From assembly GCA_025769875.1 (NCBI GenBank), contig JAGFNK010000199.1:1-64000 (forward strand): DNA of 64,000 nucleotides. Direction: 5' to 3'. The stretch's first letter is position 1. Every line of letters begins with the position of its first letter. Below the pieces are notes generated by a model that saw only the letters and a list, made by a program, of their open reading frames with translations, had not been told where the DNA came from and ran no database searches. Of the stretch, positions 11,972-22,048 are shown piece after piece. This DNA comes from Russula earlei (Eukaryota > Basidiomycota > Agaricomycetes > Russulales > Russulaceae). Position numbers and translations under genes: made by a program.

Positions 11972-13060
11972 CCTTGCACTCCAACATTGGTGGTACTTAC
12001 TGGTTGGAACTAAACACCCTATCAAGATCTTCACAGACCATGCCAACCTCACCCACTACCAACTCCCCCACAAGATCAACCAAAGAATTGTGGGATACAT
12101 CTCCACACTTGCAGATTACCACTTCAAAATTCATCACAAACCAGGAATCTCCAATCAAGCAGATGCCCTCTCATAATGCCCAGACCATAACAACAGGTCG
12201 GGAGATAACCAGAACATCATGGCACTTCCTGACAAACTCTTTATCTGGACACTTCACACCAAAGACCTTTATACTCAAGTCCTAGCAGAACAAAAGAAGC
12301 AACAATCAGATTTACTTATGTGGAAAGTCAAACACAACTTCCAAGAAGAAGATGGCATACTATTCAGGGATGGAAAACTAGTTGTGCCATACCAAGAACC
12401 CCTCCTATGAAAGATTCTGCATACCTACCATGACAGCATTCTTGGTGGACATACAGGAAATTCCTGGACTTTATATTCAGTCCAAGAATCCTTTTGGTGG
12501 CCCAAAATGGGTTATTTCATCTGAGATTACATCCGCAGATGTGCCACCTGCCAAGCCAACAAGGCTTCCACACACCCCACTTGTCCCCCAATTCACCCCA
12601 TCCCCCCTGAATTTCAAAAACCCTTCCAAGCCCTAGCCATTGATTGGATTGTTGACCTTCCCCTTTTAGAAGGGTACAACACAATCATGACCATTACCAA
12701 TCATGACTCTACCAAAGCAGCAATATTCATACCCTGCCATAAGGACATGGGAACCTTGGAAGTGGCTAAACTATTCTTACAACATGCCTTCCCATGGACC
12801 AGAGTCCCTTCCAAAATCATTTATGATTGTCACCCCTGTTCCACCTCCAACCTGTTTCAAGAAGTCTCCCAAATTCTTCAAATCAACCAAAGTTTAAGCA
12901 CCACTTATCACCCCCAAACTGATGGACAGTCAGAGAGGACTAATCAAACCCTAGAAATTTACCTGTGCATTTACACAGGAGAAAAACAAGGAGAATGGGC
13001 ACATTGGCTTCCTATAGCTCATACCACTTTAATGCCCACAAGTCCACAACCACTAGGAAG
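11972..13060 (+). pseudogene. Gypsy RNase H remainder and integrase
   Basis: The RNase H end reads TDHANLTHYQ and HHKPGISNQADALS (to about 12176). The integrase zinc region follows in shifted frames: a histidine pair (LHTYHDSILGGH), then CATCQANK near 12540. The core is AIDWIVDLP, then a corrupted DRG position now reading YDCHP (CGN to TGT), then YHPQTDGQSERTNQTLE near 12907-12957. Homology ends near 13050 in the segment that normally continues to the integrase C-terminus and chromodomain, so the 3' end of the element and its LTR are missing. Confidence 0.87.
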
Positions 13061-13865
13061 GGTAGAGGTAATTGTTGTATGATGTCATGGTGGTAAGGCA
13101 CTAAGGGGGGTAAGGAGCAGTTCATAACACTGGCAGCAACAAGATTGAGCTGTGATTAAAATATAAAGTTCATTCAGATATTCCTGATCAATGCTGTCTA
13201 ATGCCATTGATGGCTGTTTTTTGACAGATTGGATGGGTGTTGTCCAACTCAATCATCAAGATGGACAGTGGGTGGGATGAGCTCAAATGGCATGGGTACA
13301 GTAACCATACTATGGATCCATCCATCCTGTGAGGGATGGTTACAGTGTGCAGCACTATCACTAACCAATGATGATCAAAAATTTGCATCAGACTTTGAGT
13401 ACATTGAAGGTGATTCAACCAATAGTGGAATGGATGAGGATATGGCACTGTACAATACAGTGTGCAATCTTGAAAAGATTATTGGCTTTGTATTGATAAT
13501 TATGGACTGAAATGTATTGTATGACAATGGCCTCATGCTAATGGAAAGGTTGTAAGCTGCATTAAGCAAACCAGCAAGTGTGAGAAATGACAATGAAGGA
13601 AGCACCTGCCTGGGCTTAGTCTTTGGAATTTTGCAAAAATGTGACACCCAAATCCAGACTGTCAGACTTTGTCAGCAGAGTGGTGTTTGAACATCTTTAC
13701 AATTCAGAAAATAAATATAATTATTTAATGATAAGAATAATTACTTGATAACAGAAGTTGTTGTACTCAAAATGGAAATTGTGGCATAACAGAGGGTCAA
13801 TATCGCACTGCACTCTTCCACTGCAATGATGCCCAAGCCACATCCCACTCCCTCGCACCTCTGCC
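13061..13865. other. CpG-poor intergenic relic, no gene seen
   Basis: Only short open frames are present (for example 13229-13510) with no recognisable domain. Base composition matches the neighbouring decayed elements. A gene is not supported. Confidence 0.4.
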
Positions 13866-14310
13866 ATCCTGCCAGCAACAGACATCATGCCCTTGTGATT
13901 GCAACAGGGATGCCCTCCTGACAAATTGGCACCACATGAAGGCTGAACAGCCCTGCCAACACCACTCCCTCATCACCCCCATCATCCTGCCACCACAAGC
14001 CGCACCACTGCGATCCCCTTTGTGCACACATTCTCCCAACAAACCAATGCACATGAGGGCCAAACAGTCCCACCCAATGCCACTCCCCCACCTTCATCAT
14101 CTCACCTTCAATGTGTGCTGTGCTGTTGTGTGTGCCCCCTCCCAACAAATTGATACACCACACAAAGGCTGAATGGCTCCACCCAATGCCACTCCCTCAC
14201 CACCTCTATCACACCAGCACACACTGTGTGATCATGATTGCCTTTGCAAGCACATTCTCCCAACAAACCAGTGAACCCCAAAATGAAGGCTGAACAGTCT
14301 GTCTAACACC
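13866..14310 (+). repeat. Degenerate tandem repeat, about 110-bp unit, four copies
   Basis: Blocks with the same word order recur about every 110 bp: a GTGATTG/TGTG segment, TTCTCCCAACAAACCA, then GAAGGCTGAACAG, then CCACCCAATGCCACTCCC and a CA/TC-rich tail. Copies start near 13870, 13997, 14105 and 14219. A partial fifth match lies near 14570-14620. The units are strongly diverged and lack CpG, so the array is old. No coding function is visible. Confidence 0.7.
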
Positions 14311-15493
14311 ACCCTTGATGTCACCAAGCGGTGTTCTGGCTTTCAGGTGCTTTCTTTCATTTTCCCTTTCTTTTCTTCTTTTCTTCCTTTTTTCTTTTCT
14401 TCATGTTCTCACCTCTGGTCTAGGGTATGCAGGACTGCCCTGGTGGACCTCTAGAATTGGAACCATCACAGCATGCACAGCAGAGATGATGTTCCACATG
14501 CCACAGCTGCTCCCCCAGTGCCTGCACACTCACCATGCACTCAGCCTCACTGCCATCATCCCACCCACAATACATGTTATGTGATTGTGATTGCCTTCAC
14601 ACATGCTCACCCACCTCTGACTCAATTCATCATGCTTCTAGGCTTTTCTTTTCTTTCTTTTCTCTTTATTTTTTCTTTCCTTTTCTATTAGCTACTCAAC
14701 TTTGGTCTATAAACATGTACCTTTGAGTAGGCTAGTCTACAATAATAGAACCTGAGTTCTATCATTCTGAGTCCTGCATGTGGTCTCTAACAGCACCAGC
14801 CTTCTCGGGATCAAGTCAAAAGTCAAGCCCTTAGATTAAGTTTAAATATTATTTATTTTGTTGTACTTAACTCTTGAATACACCATTATGAAACTTATGT
14901 GTAACTATCATCTGCGTTTGAAAACAATTGCGGAGTTGATGGGAATTGCCTTGAGGAGCCAAGTTGGTGGGGCACCTGCCTTTTCTGGAGCGTGACACTT
15001 TTCGCGAAAAGACGTCAACTCCCGGGCTTCCACCACTACCGAGAATCATATCTCGGACGCTTATTTTCCACAATCGCCCACGTCGTTCGCGCATTGCAAC
15101 AGTGTCCCTCTTCATTTGTTGTTTGAATCTCGTCCGTGCTCTCGTTCCGCGTCCTCCAGTCTCGCCCGACTGGCTACCCCGCCTAGTCGCTCACAGCCCC
15201 GACTCGATGCAGGCCCTTTTCTCACCTGTGTTTTCCCTCTTCAAGTCTGTACCGAATCTACTCGTTCCCCTCAGGCGAACAAACCTTTCCTCTTGGCAGC
15301 ACCGGCACTCTACATTGCCAGTTATACGATTACACTGGTAAGCCTAATCTGGAAGGCACACAATTACACTTGCAATCTTTGTCCTCTCTTTCACAAGAAA
15401 TGTAATTATTATATGCGGTAAGTAGAACTGGCGCGTAAGATGCACTAGATAAGGGCGCCGCGCCAGAAGACGACTCAAATGTCACCTTAGCCA
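14311..15493. other. Region downstream of the NLR gene, no supported gene
   Basis: CT-rich runs (14370-14405 and 14640-14690) precede a change to normal CpG content near 14930-15000. An open frame at 14964-15341 (+) has no recognisable domain and is not supported. The right part probably holds the 3' flank of the minus-strand NACHT-WD40 gene. Confidence 0.4.
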
Positions 15494-18400
15494 CTAAGAC
15501 AGCTGCGAGAACTGACTACGTGGGAAGTGCAGGATAACGGTGCGACCTCGTAGACATAGCACTAGACTAGACTTGTATGGATCTTGACGTTCTGGCCTGC
15601 AAGACACGGGGATCCAACAGAGTCTCGTGGTGTGAGTGCCATGACTTTGAAAGACCCACCCATCAATACTGCAATACAAACCATGTATCGCAATGGCACG
15701 GGCTGATGTCCAGCCGCTCTCGAGGGTCTGGATGGCGGCACCAGTACTCGTGTCCCAGATCCGGACTTTGCGATCCTCTGACCCAGAGACAACCCGGGTG
15801 CCGTCTGGCGAGAACGCGACGGCGAAGACCGAATCTTTGGGGCCCTCGAGGGTCTTGACGGCGGCGCCAGTACTCGTGTCCCAGATCCGGACTGGGCCAT
15901 CCCAAGACCCAGAGACAATCCGGGTGCCGTCTGGCGAAAACGCGACGGCGAAACCGAATATTTGTGGCCCTCGAAGGTCTTGACGGTGGTGCCAGTACTC
16001 GTGACCCAGATCCGGACTGTGCAATCGTGTGACCCAGAGACAATTCGGGTGCCGTCTGGCGAAAACGCGACGGCTGTGACCGAATACTTGTGGCCCTCGA
16101 GGGTCTTGACGGTGGCACCAGTACTTGTGTCCCAGATCCGCACTGTGCAATCGTGTGACCCAGAGACAATCCGGGTGCCGTCTGGCGAAAACGCGACGGC
16201 TGTGACCGAATCTTTGTGGCCATTGAGGGTGTTGACGGTGGCACCAGTACACGTGTCCCAGATCCGGACTGTGCGATCCGAAGACCCAGAGACAATCCGC
16301 GCGCCGTCTGACGAAAACGCGACGGCTGTGACGGGATCTTTGTGGCCGTCGATGGTCTTGACGGTGGCACCGGTACTCGTGTCCCAGATCCGGACTGTGC
16401 GATCTAAAGACCCAGAGACAATCCGGGTGCCGTCTGTGCGAAAACGCGACAGCTGTGACGGGATCCTTGTGGCCCTCGAGGGTTGTGACGGTGGCGCCAG
16501 TACATCGTGTCCCAGATCCGGACTGTGCGATCTAAAGACCCAGAGACAATCCGGGTGCCGTCTGGCGAAAACGCGACAGCTGTGACCGGATATTCGTGGC
16601 CCTCGAGGGTCTTTACGGTGGCACCAGTACTCGTGTCCCACATCCGGACTGGGCTATCCCAAGACCCAGAGACAATCCGGGTGCCGTCTGGCGAAAACGC
16701 GACGGCTGTGACGGGATCCTTGTGGCCCTCGAGGGTCTTTACCGTGGCGCCAGTACTCGTGTCCCACAACCGGACTGTGCGATCCGAAGACCCAGAGACA
16801 ATCCGGGTGCCGTCTGGCGAAAACGCGACGGCTGTGACCGAATCTTTGTGGCCCTCAAGGGTCTTGACGGTGGCGCCAGTACTCGTGTCCCAGATCCGGA
16901 CTGTGCAATCCGAAGACCCAGAGACAATCCGGGTGCCGTCTGGCGAAAACGCGACGGCTGTGACCGAATCTTTGTGGCCCTCGAGGGTCTTGACGGTGTC
17001 GCCGGTACTCGTGTCCCAGATCCGGACTGTGCGATCCTCTGACCCAGAGACAATCCGGGTGCCGTCTGGCGAAAAAGCGACGGCGAAGACCGAATATTTG
17101 TGGCCTTCGAGGGTCTTGACGGTGGCGCCGGTACTCGTGTCCCAGATCCGGACTGTGTGGTCGTCTGACCCAGAGACAATCCGGGTGCCGTCTGGCGAAA
17201 ACGCGACGGCTGAGACTGAATCTTTGTGGCCCTCCATCGTTCTCAGCTCCGCATTCCATGATTGTTCCATCCCATTCAAGACCGTAACGGATTCCTCCAA
17301 GTCTCCGCGGAAGTGTGCACGGAGTTTGGAGCCCAGTGGGGTGAATGGAAGGGCAGAGTAGTAGACATGCAGGGCTGCAATACTGATGGGATCAAAGAAC
17401 TCAAGCGTAAACCGTTCGAGATCATACAGCATGTCAATGATGCCAATTGGAAGCCTTACGTTGGCCAACATCTATAATGATGTGATGAACGGTCCACACC
17501 AAAATCAAGACAACTCACTGATAATCTCTGTCGAGCAAGTCGCAGTGCCGGAATGGCCACATCTAGCGAGTCCATCAGACTTAGAGCCTCAACCCAGTAC
17601 AAACTGTGATTGAAACAGAATGTTTTCAAGACATCAAATAGCTCGTCTGATGGCGGCGAATTTGCCAAATGATCCGCCCAATGACGGCAGGCGTATTGCA
17701 TCACGAGCGGAATGTTTTCTTCGATTCTGTTTGACATATCTCCAATTTCGTTATTCAACTTTGAATAGTCTCTAATCTTGCACATATCCCGGTGAAGCCT
17801 GTTTAGTTTCTTCAGACAATCGATGGCGAGATAGCCGTGGTGCAGTGAGGTATCAATTCGATATTCCGTCTGTTTGCAGCGATTCGGATCAACGATAAAA
17901 TCTGGGAAGGATGCATGCATCACTTGGACAACCCCAGGGTCCGAAGGAATGATGACGATTGAATGCAATCGCTGGAGAATGCCTCCTATCGGAAGATCTT
18001 TGCTTGGGTCGTCGCAGAGCAATGATGATATCGAATGTTCAGAGAGAGGGTTACAGAGTACAACAACACAACCAAGAACCCTTCGCAGGCGACCCAGTGT
18101 GTTTGGATGGGATGATGGCGGTGGAAATGCATTACGCAAAACAGTGAGGTACAGCTGGTCTAGAAGGCGATATGGAGACTGATTCGACTGCCCAGGGATT
18201 TGTGTGGCAGAGACCAGTTCACGGAGCTGTCCCCACGGGTTTAGGACATTAGGATCTTCGATGAATCGAACTGCGGTGGCAGCAAAGATAAACAATCCAC
18301 TTGACAGTTGGACGAGTGTGCGGACATCGCCCTGAGTAAACCAATCACGTTCTCGGAGGCCATGGTCGCGGGACCCAACATGAGTGAGCTCATGCGACAA

Positions 18401-20117
18401 GAAGATTTCGATGTCATGGTCTACAGACGATTTTGGAATCTCGTGATGGAAGAGCGCATGGGTATGTGACTGGAGATGAGGAGGGAGGGATGGCATGTGC
18501 AGTTTAGGCTCGGGTCGACTAGTGAGGAAGATGGAGAACGGAAGGCGTTCAATGTGGGCCGAAAGCGCTGACACGATGAATGAGGTCGGGTTATCATCTT
18601 TGCACTCATCGAGGGCATCTAACACGATGACAGCCGGTGATGGAAATGTTTGACCCGTATTGATGGACTTTTGGATCGGTTCGATGATGAGCTTTAGCAA
18701 CTGGTTTGATGGATCAGAATACCAAATGTCTGGATTGGCTTTGAACGCTTCTTGCATAAAACGCGCGAGTGGTTGGTGGAACGTTGTGCCCAGCTGGTGA
18801 GCAATTGAACTGAATACAAGCTTTGGATTGTTTCGCTCGCTATCGTTACCTGAGAAGAAGAAACTCGCGGCAAGCCAATTGTTGCTGTCACAATACTCGG
18901 CAACGCTTTGTGCGATGGTGGATTTGCCGGTACCGGCCACACCAGACAACCAGAAGATGCGGCGCCTGTTTGGGTTGACGTGAATAGGATCAACCGGAGC
19001 AGTGACGGGGTGTTGTTTTTGTATGGCCTTGGTCGAGTCATTGATCCATTGATAGACGCTGGCCAACAGATCCTCGCGTGTGTCTTTGAAACATGCATGC
19101 CTCTTTCTCTCATCGGGACAATTAAATCGTGCCTTGTGAGCTCGAGGAAAGTTGGATAGATCATCTTGACATAAAACCAAGGTTGAATAGTTTTCAGCGT
19201 GCTGTGACAGTTTTTCTCACCTCGGACATCATGGAGTGCTTGCTGGGTGACCTATCAGTCGAAGATATCCAATTGGTCACGATGAGATAAACGTACCACC
19301 TCCTCCCGAACAACGCGCTGAATTTCCTGATTCCCCTCCCGAACCTCGCGCTGAATATCTTGATTCCCCTCCCGAACCTCGCGCCGCATTTCCTGAGAAA
19401 ATCCGATGAACGAGACACATCTAGTATTTCGGAGAATAACGCACAAAGCCTTGGATTTGGACGCTCACGAGCGCTTCTGCCTAGACTCGCGAATGATATC
19501 AGAACAATCAAGTCGTATGACCAAGAAGGAAGGAAAAAACTTGCAAGAAAGTCTTCGATGAGGCCCGTGATCGCTTTTATCTGGCCTTGGATGGAGGCCG
19601 CATCTTGTCTACTACGGAAAAATCGGGTCAACCTCCCACGCGACGCGATCATGCGCAGGTCATCCGTGATGGTTTCAAGAGACCTGAATCAGGATCAGCT
19701 CGCCACGATTGCACCCAATTTAAGAGCGAGGCAGAAGAATGATTACTTGGAAAACTTTGTGACGAAATCGATGACAGATTCCGGGATATCTTGTTTGCCT
19801 TTGAGCGGCCTGAAAACGGATTGTTCTAGGGTGTTCACGCGGCCGATCAGCTCGTCGATGTCGTTGATGTTGTTGGTCGTGGTCTGGGGTATGTTGATAT
19901 CAGATCATTTCTCGGTTGTCGGAGTGGTATAAATTACCTGGACGATGTCAAGGATTTGAAGTAGTCCACCCAGGGTTCCCTTGATGATAGACCCTGCGGG
20001 AGGAGGAATCGCAACTGCGGTCTCCTTGAGGATGGAGAGCGAGACGGCTAATCCGGCGACGGCATTCGAGCGCACATTTCCTGCCCCTTTTCTTCCTGCA
20101 CCTTTAGAGGTCGGCAT
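15494..20117 (-). pseudogene. NACHT-WD40 (NWD, HET-E class) NLR-like gene, WD40 array frameshifted
   Basis: This is a signalling NTPase of the fungal NLR type, linked in this family to allorecognition and immunity-like cell death; the trigger here is unknown. The start is ATG at 20115-20117. I infer exons 20117-19938, 19883-19747, 19683-19545 (GC donor), 19392-19297, 19242-19221, 19164-17519 and 17471 onward; all junctions keep phase, and the last intron is 47 nt. The N-terminus ends exon 1 with a GGLLQILDIVQ helix, followed by a coiled coil of three 11-residue REVREGNQDIQ-like units. NACHT shows Walker A GVAGTGKST near 18920-18950 and Walker B VIVLDALDEC near 18600-18630. The C-terminus is twelve WD40 units. 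Unit spacing is off by one base three times (15867-15992, 16370-16497, 16497-16624), so the array does not stay in one frame. It is either a recent pseudogene or carries assembly errors. Confidence 0.88.
15700..17240 (-). repeat. Twelve 126-bp WD40-encoding tandem repeats
   Basis: Each 126-bp unit encodes one 42-residue WD40 repeat of the type GHKDSVTAVAFSPDGTRIV, ending in VRIWDTSTGA. The CCAGTACTCGTGTCC anchor on the + strand occurs at 15741, 15867, 15992, 16118, 16244, 16370, 16497, 16624, 16750, 16876, 17002 and 17128. Nine of eleven spacings are... specifically, eight are exactly 126 and three are 125, 127 and 127. Units are nearly identical in DNA. Differences cluster in a few codons after SGS (DDHT, EDRT, SDCT, SDRT, WDSP, LDRT, HDCT), the variable positions of NLR WD40 arrays. 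High identity implies recent unit exchange. Confidence 0.93.
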
Positions 20118-20253
20118 GGGATGTTATAGTACGTTGGGATGTTGCGAGGACAGGACTCCTCGTGATATTCGATCAAGTCGGCGATAGCCGAGCCAGATAA
20201 GACAACCCATTTAGAGAAATCCAAGGGGTGGAGAACGGGAATCCCGAACCTAA

Positions 20254-20790
20254 GGCCCCTTTTACCAACCGAGAATTCTTGACTTGAACTTGAACTTGGA
20301 TTTCAGGATTTTCTGGGAGTGACAGGAGTGACAGGAGTGATGTAAGTGATATGATGTATATAATAAATTAATATGCATTTTTTTATGTTGTCATTTGCAT
20401 ATTCACATATATGGGGTTACAAATGATGTGTCAGCATCAAACTTGTCTGACTCAAGCTCAACATCTGGGTGCTTGCAGCCCCATTTTCACCAGAGCTGCA
20501 CATACAAAATGTGCACAAAGATGTGCACCCACACATTGGTGACACACATTCTGCCTTAATGACATGCTTGCAATACCCCACTTGGAAGGAGTGGAAGGAA
20601 GGGTTAGAAAAAATATTTTACATATCACATGTAAACCCAGCAAATCACACTGAAAAATAACTCATATTTGAGATAGACTCACATTAGTTTATTATGTCAC
20701 TTACATCACACCTGTCACTCCTGCCACTCCCAGAAAATCCCGAAATCCAAGTTCAAGTTCAAGATTCAAGAATTCTTGGTAAAAGGGGCC
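20254..20790 (-). mobile_element. PIF/Harbinger-type MITE, copy 2 (537 bp)
   Basis: This is the reverse complement of the MITE at 6778-7329 over its whole length, with the same GGCCCCTTTTACC terminus on both ends. It is flanked by TAA duplications (20251-20253 and 20791-20793). The right flank continues as LTR-A sequence at a point where the complete LTR-A has TTATAAGGCC, so on that side the MITE landed in a TAA of an LTR-A copy. The left flank does not match LTR-A, so a deletion or rearrangement followed. Confidence 0.92.
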
Positions 20791-20793
20791 TAA

Positions 20794-21202
20794 GGCCTCT
20801 TGTATAGTTCTATTAGGGTCCTTAAAGTCAACCCTAATGTTTCTATTAAGGTCCCTAGTATTGCCTTATAGTTCGTTCTATGGTTATTAGAGTTAGTCTA
20901 ATAACGTGTTGCAGGGTCTTTGATACTGTGTTAGTGTCTATTGTAGAGCACTTATAGTTGTCCTAAAGGGTCCCTAGGAAGGTCCTAGTATTGTCTTTTA
21001 TTGCTAAAAGGGTTGTCTCTAAGTGGGGCTTGCTGTATGTCGATTGTGCCGAGAATTGCTCACACGACAATGCACGTGCGATATTGTGGACACCTCTACT
21101 CACCTGTTTTGCTCGAGTGAACAGGGTGACACCATAGAGGCTGGGTTTCCTCCTATAAGGAAGGGTCTTTCAAGGGCCCTCTCCAGAGAATGGTTCATGA
21201 CA
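20794..21202 (+). repeat. LTR-A 3' fragment, copy 3
   Basis: It aligns with the right half of the solo LTR at 10581-11966: TAGTTCTATTAGGGTCCTTA, then GGGGCTTGCTGTATG, GATATTGTGGACACCTCTAC and CTGGGTTTCCTC, ending GGTTCATGACA at 21202. It lacks the nested LTR-B insertion and so shows the empty site. The next base belongs to a Harbinger transposase fragment, so this LTR may have inserted in that element. The left half is missing. Confidence 0.85.
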
Positions 21203-21763
21203 CCAGCTGCACTTGCAGCACTGCACAATTTTATTTGTGAGTATGATCCTAGGGAGATTTCCACCTTCGATGATGTGGCTGAGCTCCACATGGGCTCTCA
21301 AGATGAGGAGGAGGCTGGTGGACTTGCTGAAGGCCCAGTGACACAGTGTGAGAGGGAGCGAGTGAATCGCAGGCAAGACAGAATTGCTGGTGACATGTGG
21401 GAGCAATATGTGAGAATGAGAATTTGAAGGGCGCATGTTGACTAGCATCAAATTTCATGTATGTACAAACTATGCCCTCCACATTGCCATCTGGCCAACA
21501 CGATGTAGAAACATTTTTTTTTACAAATCATGTGTTACCTCACGCAAATATGCACACATGCGAATATGCAATCACAACAAGCAAATTTGCAAATCTGGTG
21601 GGAAAGAGCTCATAATTATAATTAAAGAAATTATAATTAAAGAAACTCATATTAGTTAATCAAGTTATCGTTCATCACACCTGTGACTCCTGTCACCCCC
21701 GGAAAATACTGAAATCCAAGTTCAAGTTCAAGATTCAAGAATTCTCGGTTGGTAAATGGGGCC
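21203..21763 (+). mobile_element. PIF/Harbinger transposon 3' end with transposase C-terminus
   Basis: From 21203 an open frame to the TGA at 21425-21427 reads ALAALHNFICEYDP, then an acidic stretch, then RQDRIAGDMWEQYV. The LHNF(I)-x-E/H-D-P block just after the last catalytic segment is typical of the C-terminus of Harbinger-type DDE transposases (DDE_Tnp_4 superfamily). The element ends AATTCTCGGTTGGTAAATGGGGCC at its right border, nearly the MITE terminus. The following TGA (21764-21766) is only a near match to TWA. The left part, with the catalytic DDE core, is gone. This supports Harbinger parentage for the two MITEs. Confidence 0.75.
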
Positions 21764-22048
21764 TGAGCCACTCAAAGCCAGGCCTTAGCTGCAGCTATCA
21801 GGCCGAGCCAGGCTGTAACATCACTAGTGCCAACTTGGACATTGCTTCCACAGTTCGGACACTCAAGTGTGCTCTCTGGGGTAAATTCACCTGTCATTCT
21901 GAAGGACATTAGATCTACCTTTGGGCCTCTATACATGTTTTACCTTTTTTTCTTTGGCATTTTTTCACCATTGTGTTGCTCACGAAGTAGAACAAATCAT
22001 TATTAGGTATTAAATGTCTATTAACTGCCGACGAAACGATGCTAAGAC

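Larger units (their letters stand above)
7441..13060 (+). mobile_element. Ty3/gypsy retrotransposon relic, CpG-depleted
   Basis: Gag, protease, reverse transcriptase, RNase H and integrase follow in Ty3/gypsy order. A 1386-bp insertion at 10581-11966 interrupts the RNase H region. No LTRs of this element were identified, and homology stops near 13060 inside the integrase. The body contains almost no CpG: I counted three in 7441-8640. The in-frame stops are nearly all TGA at positions where arginine CGA is plausible, which is the mark of methylcytosine deamination. The left border is uncertain. The first convincing coding match is near 7447. Confidence 0.9.

Noticed and set aside
7441..13060. 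Possibility that TGA encodes tryptophan in this element
   Set aside because: Many conserved tryptophans are still TGG, and the TGA positions fit arginine CGA. CpG deamination explains them without a changed code.
15700..17240. Regular repeats resembling a CRISPR-like array
   Set aside because: The units are contiguous with no unique spacers and translate as WD40 repeats; the sequence is eukaryotic.
15962..17361. Long plus-strand open frames over the WD40 array
   Set aside because: They are antisense shadows kept open by the repeated, GC-rich 126-bp unit. The minus strand carries the clear WD40 motifs.
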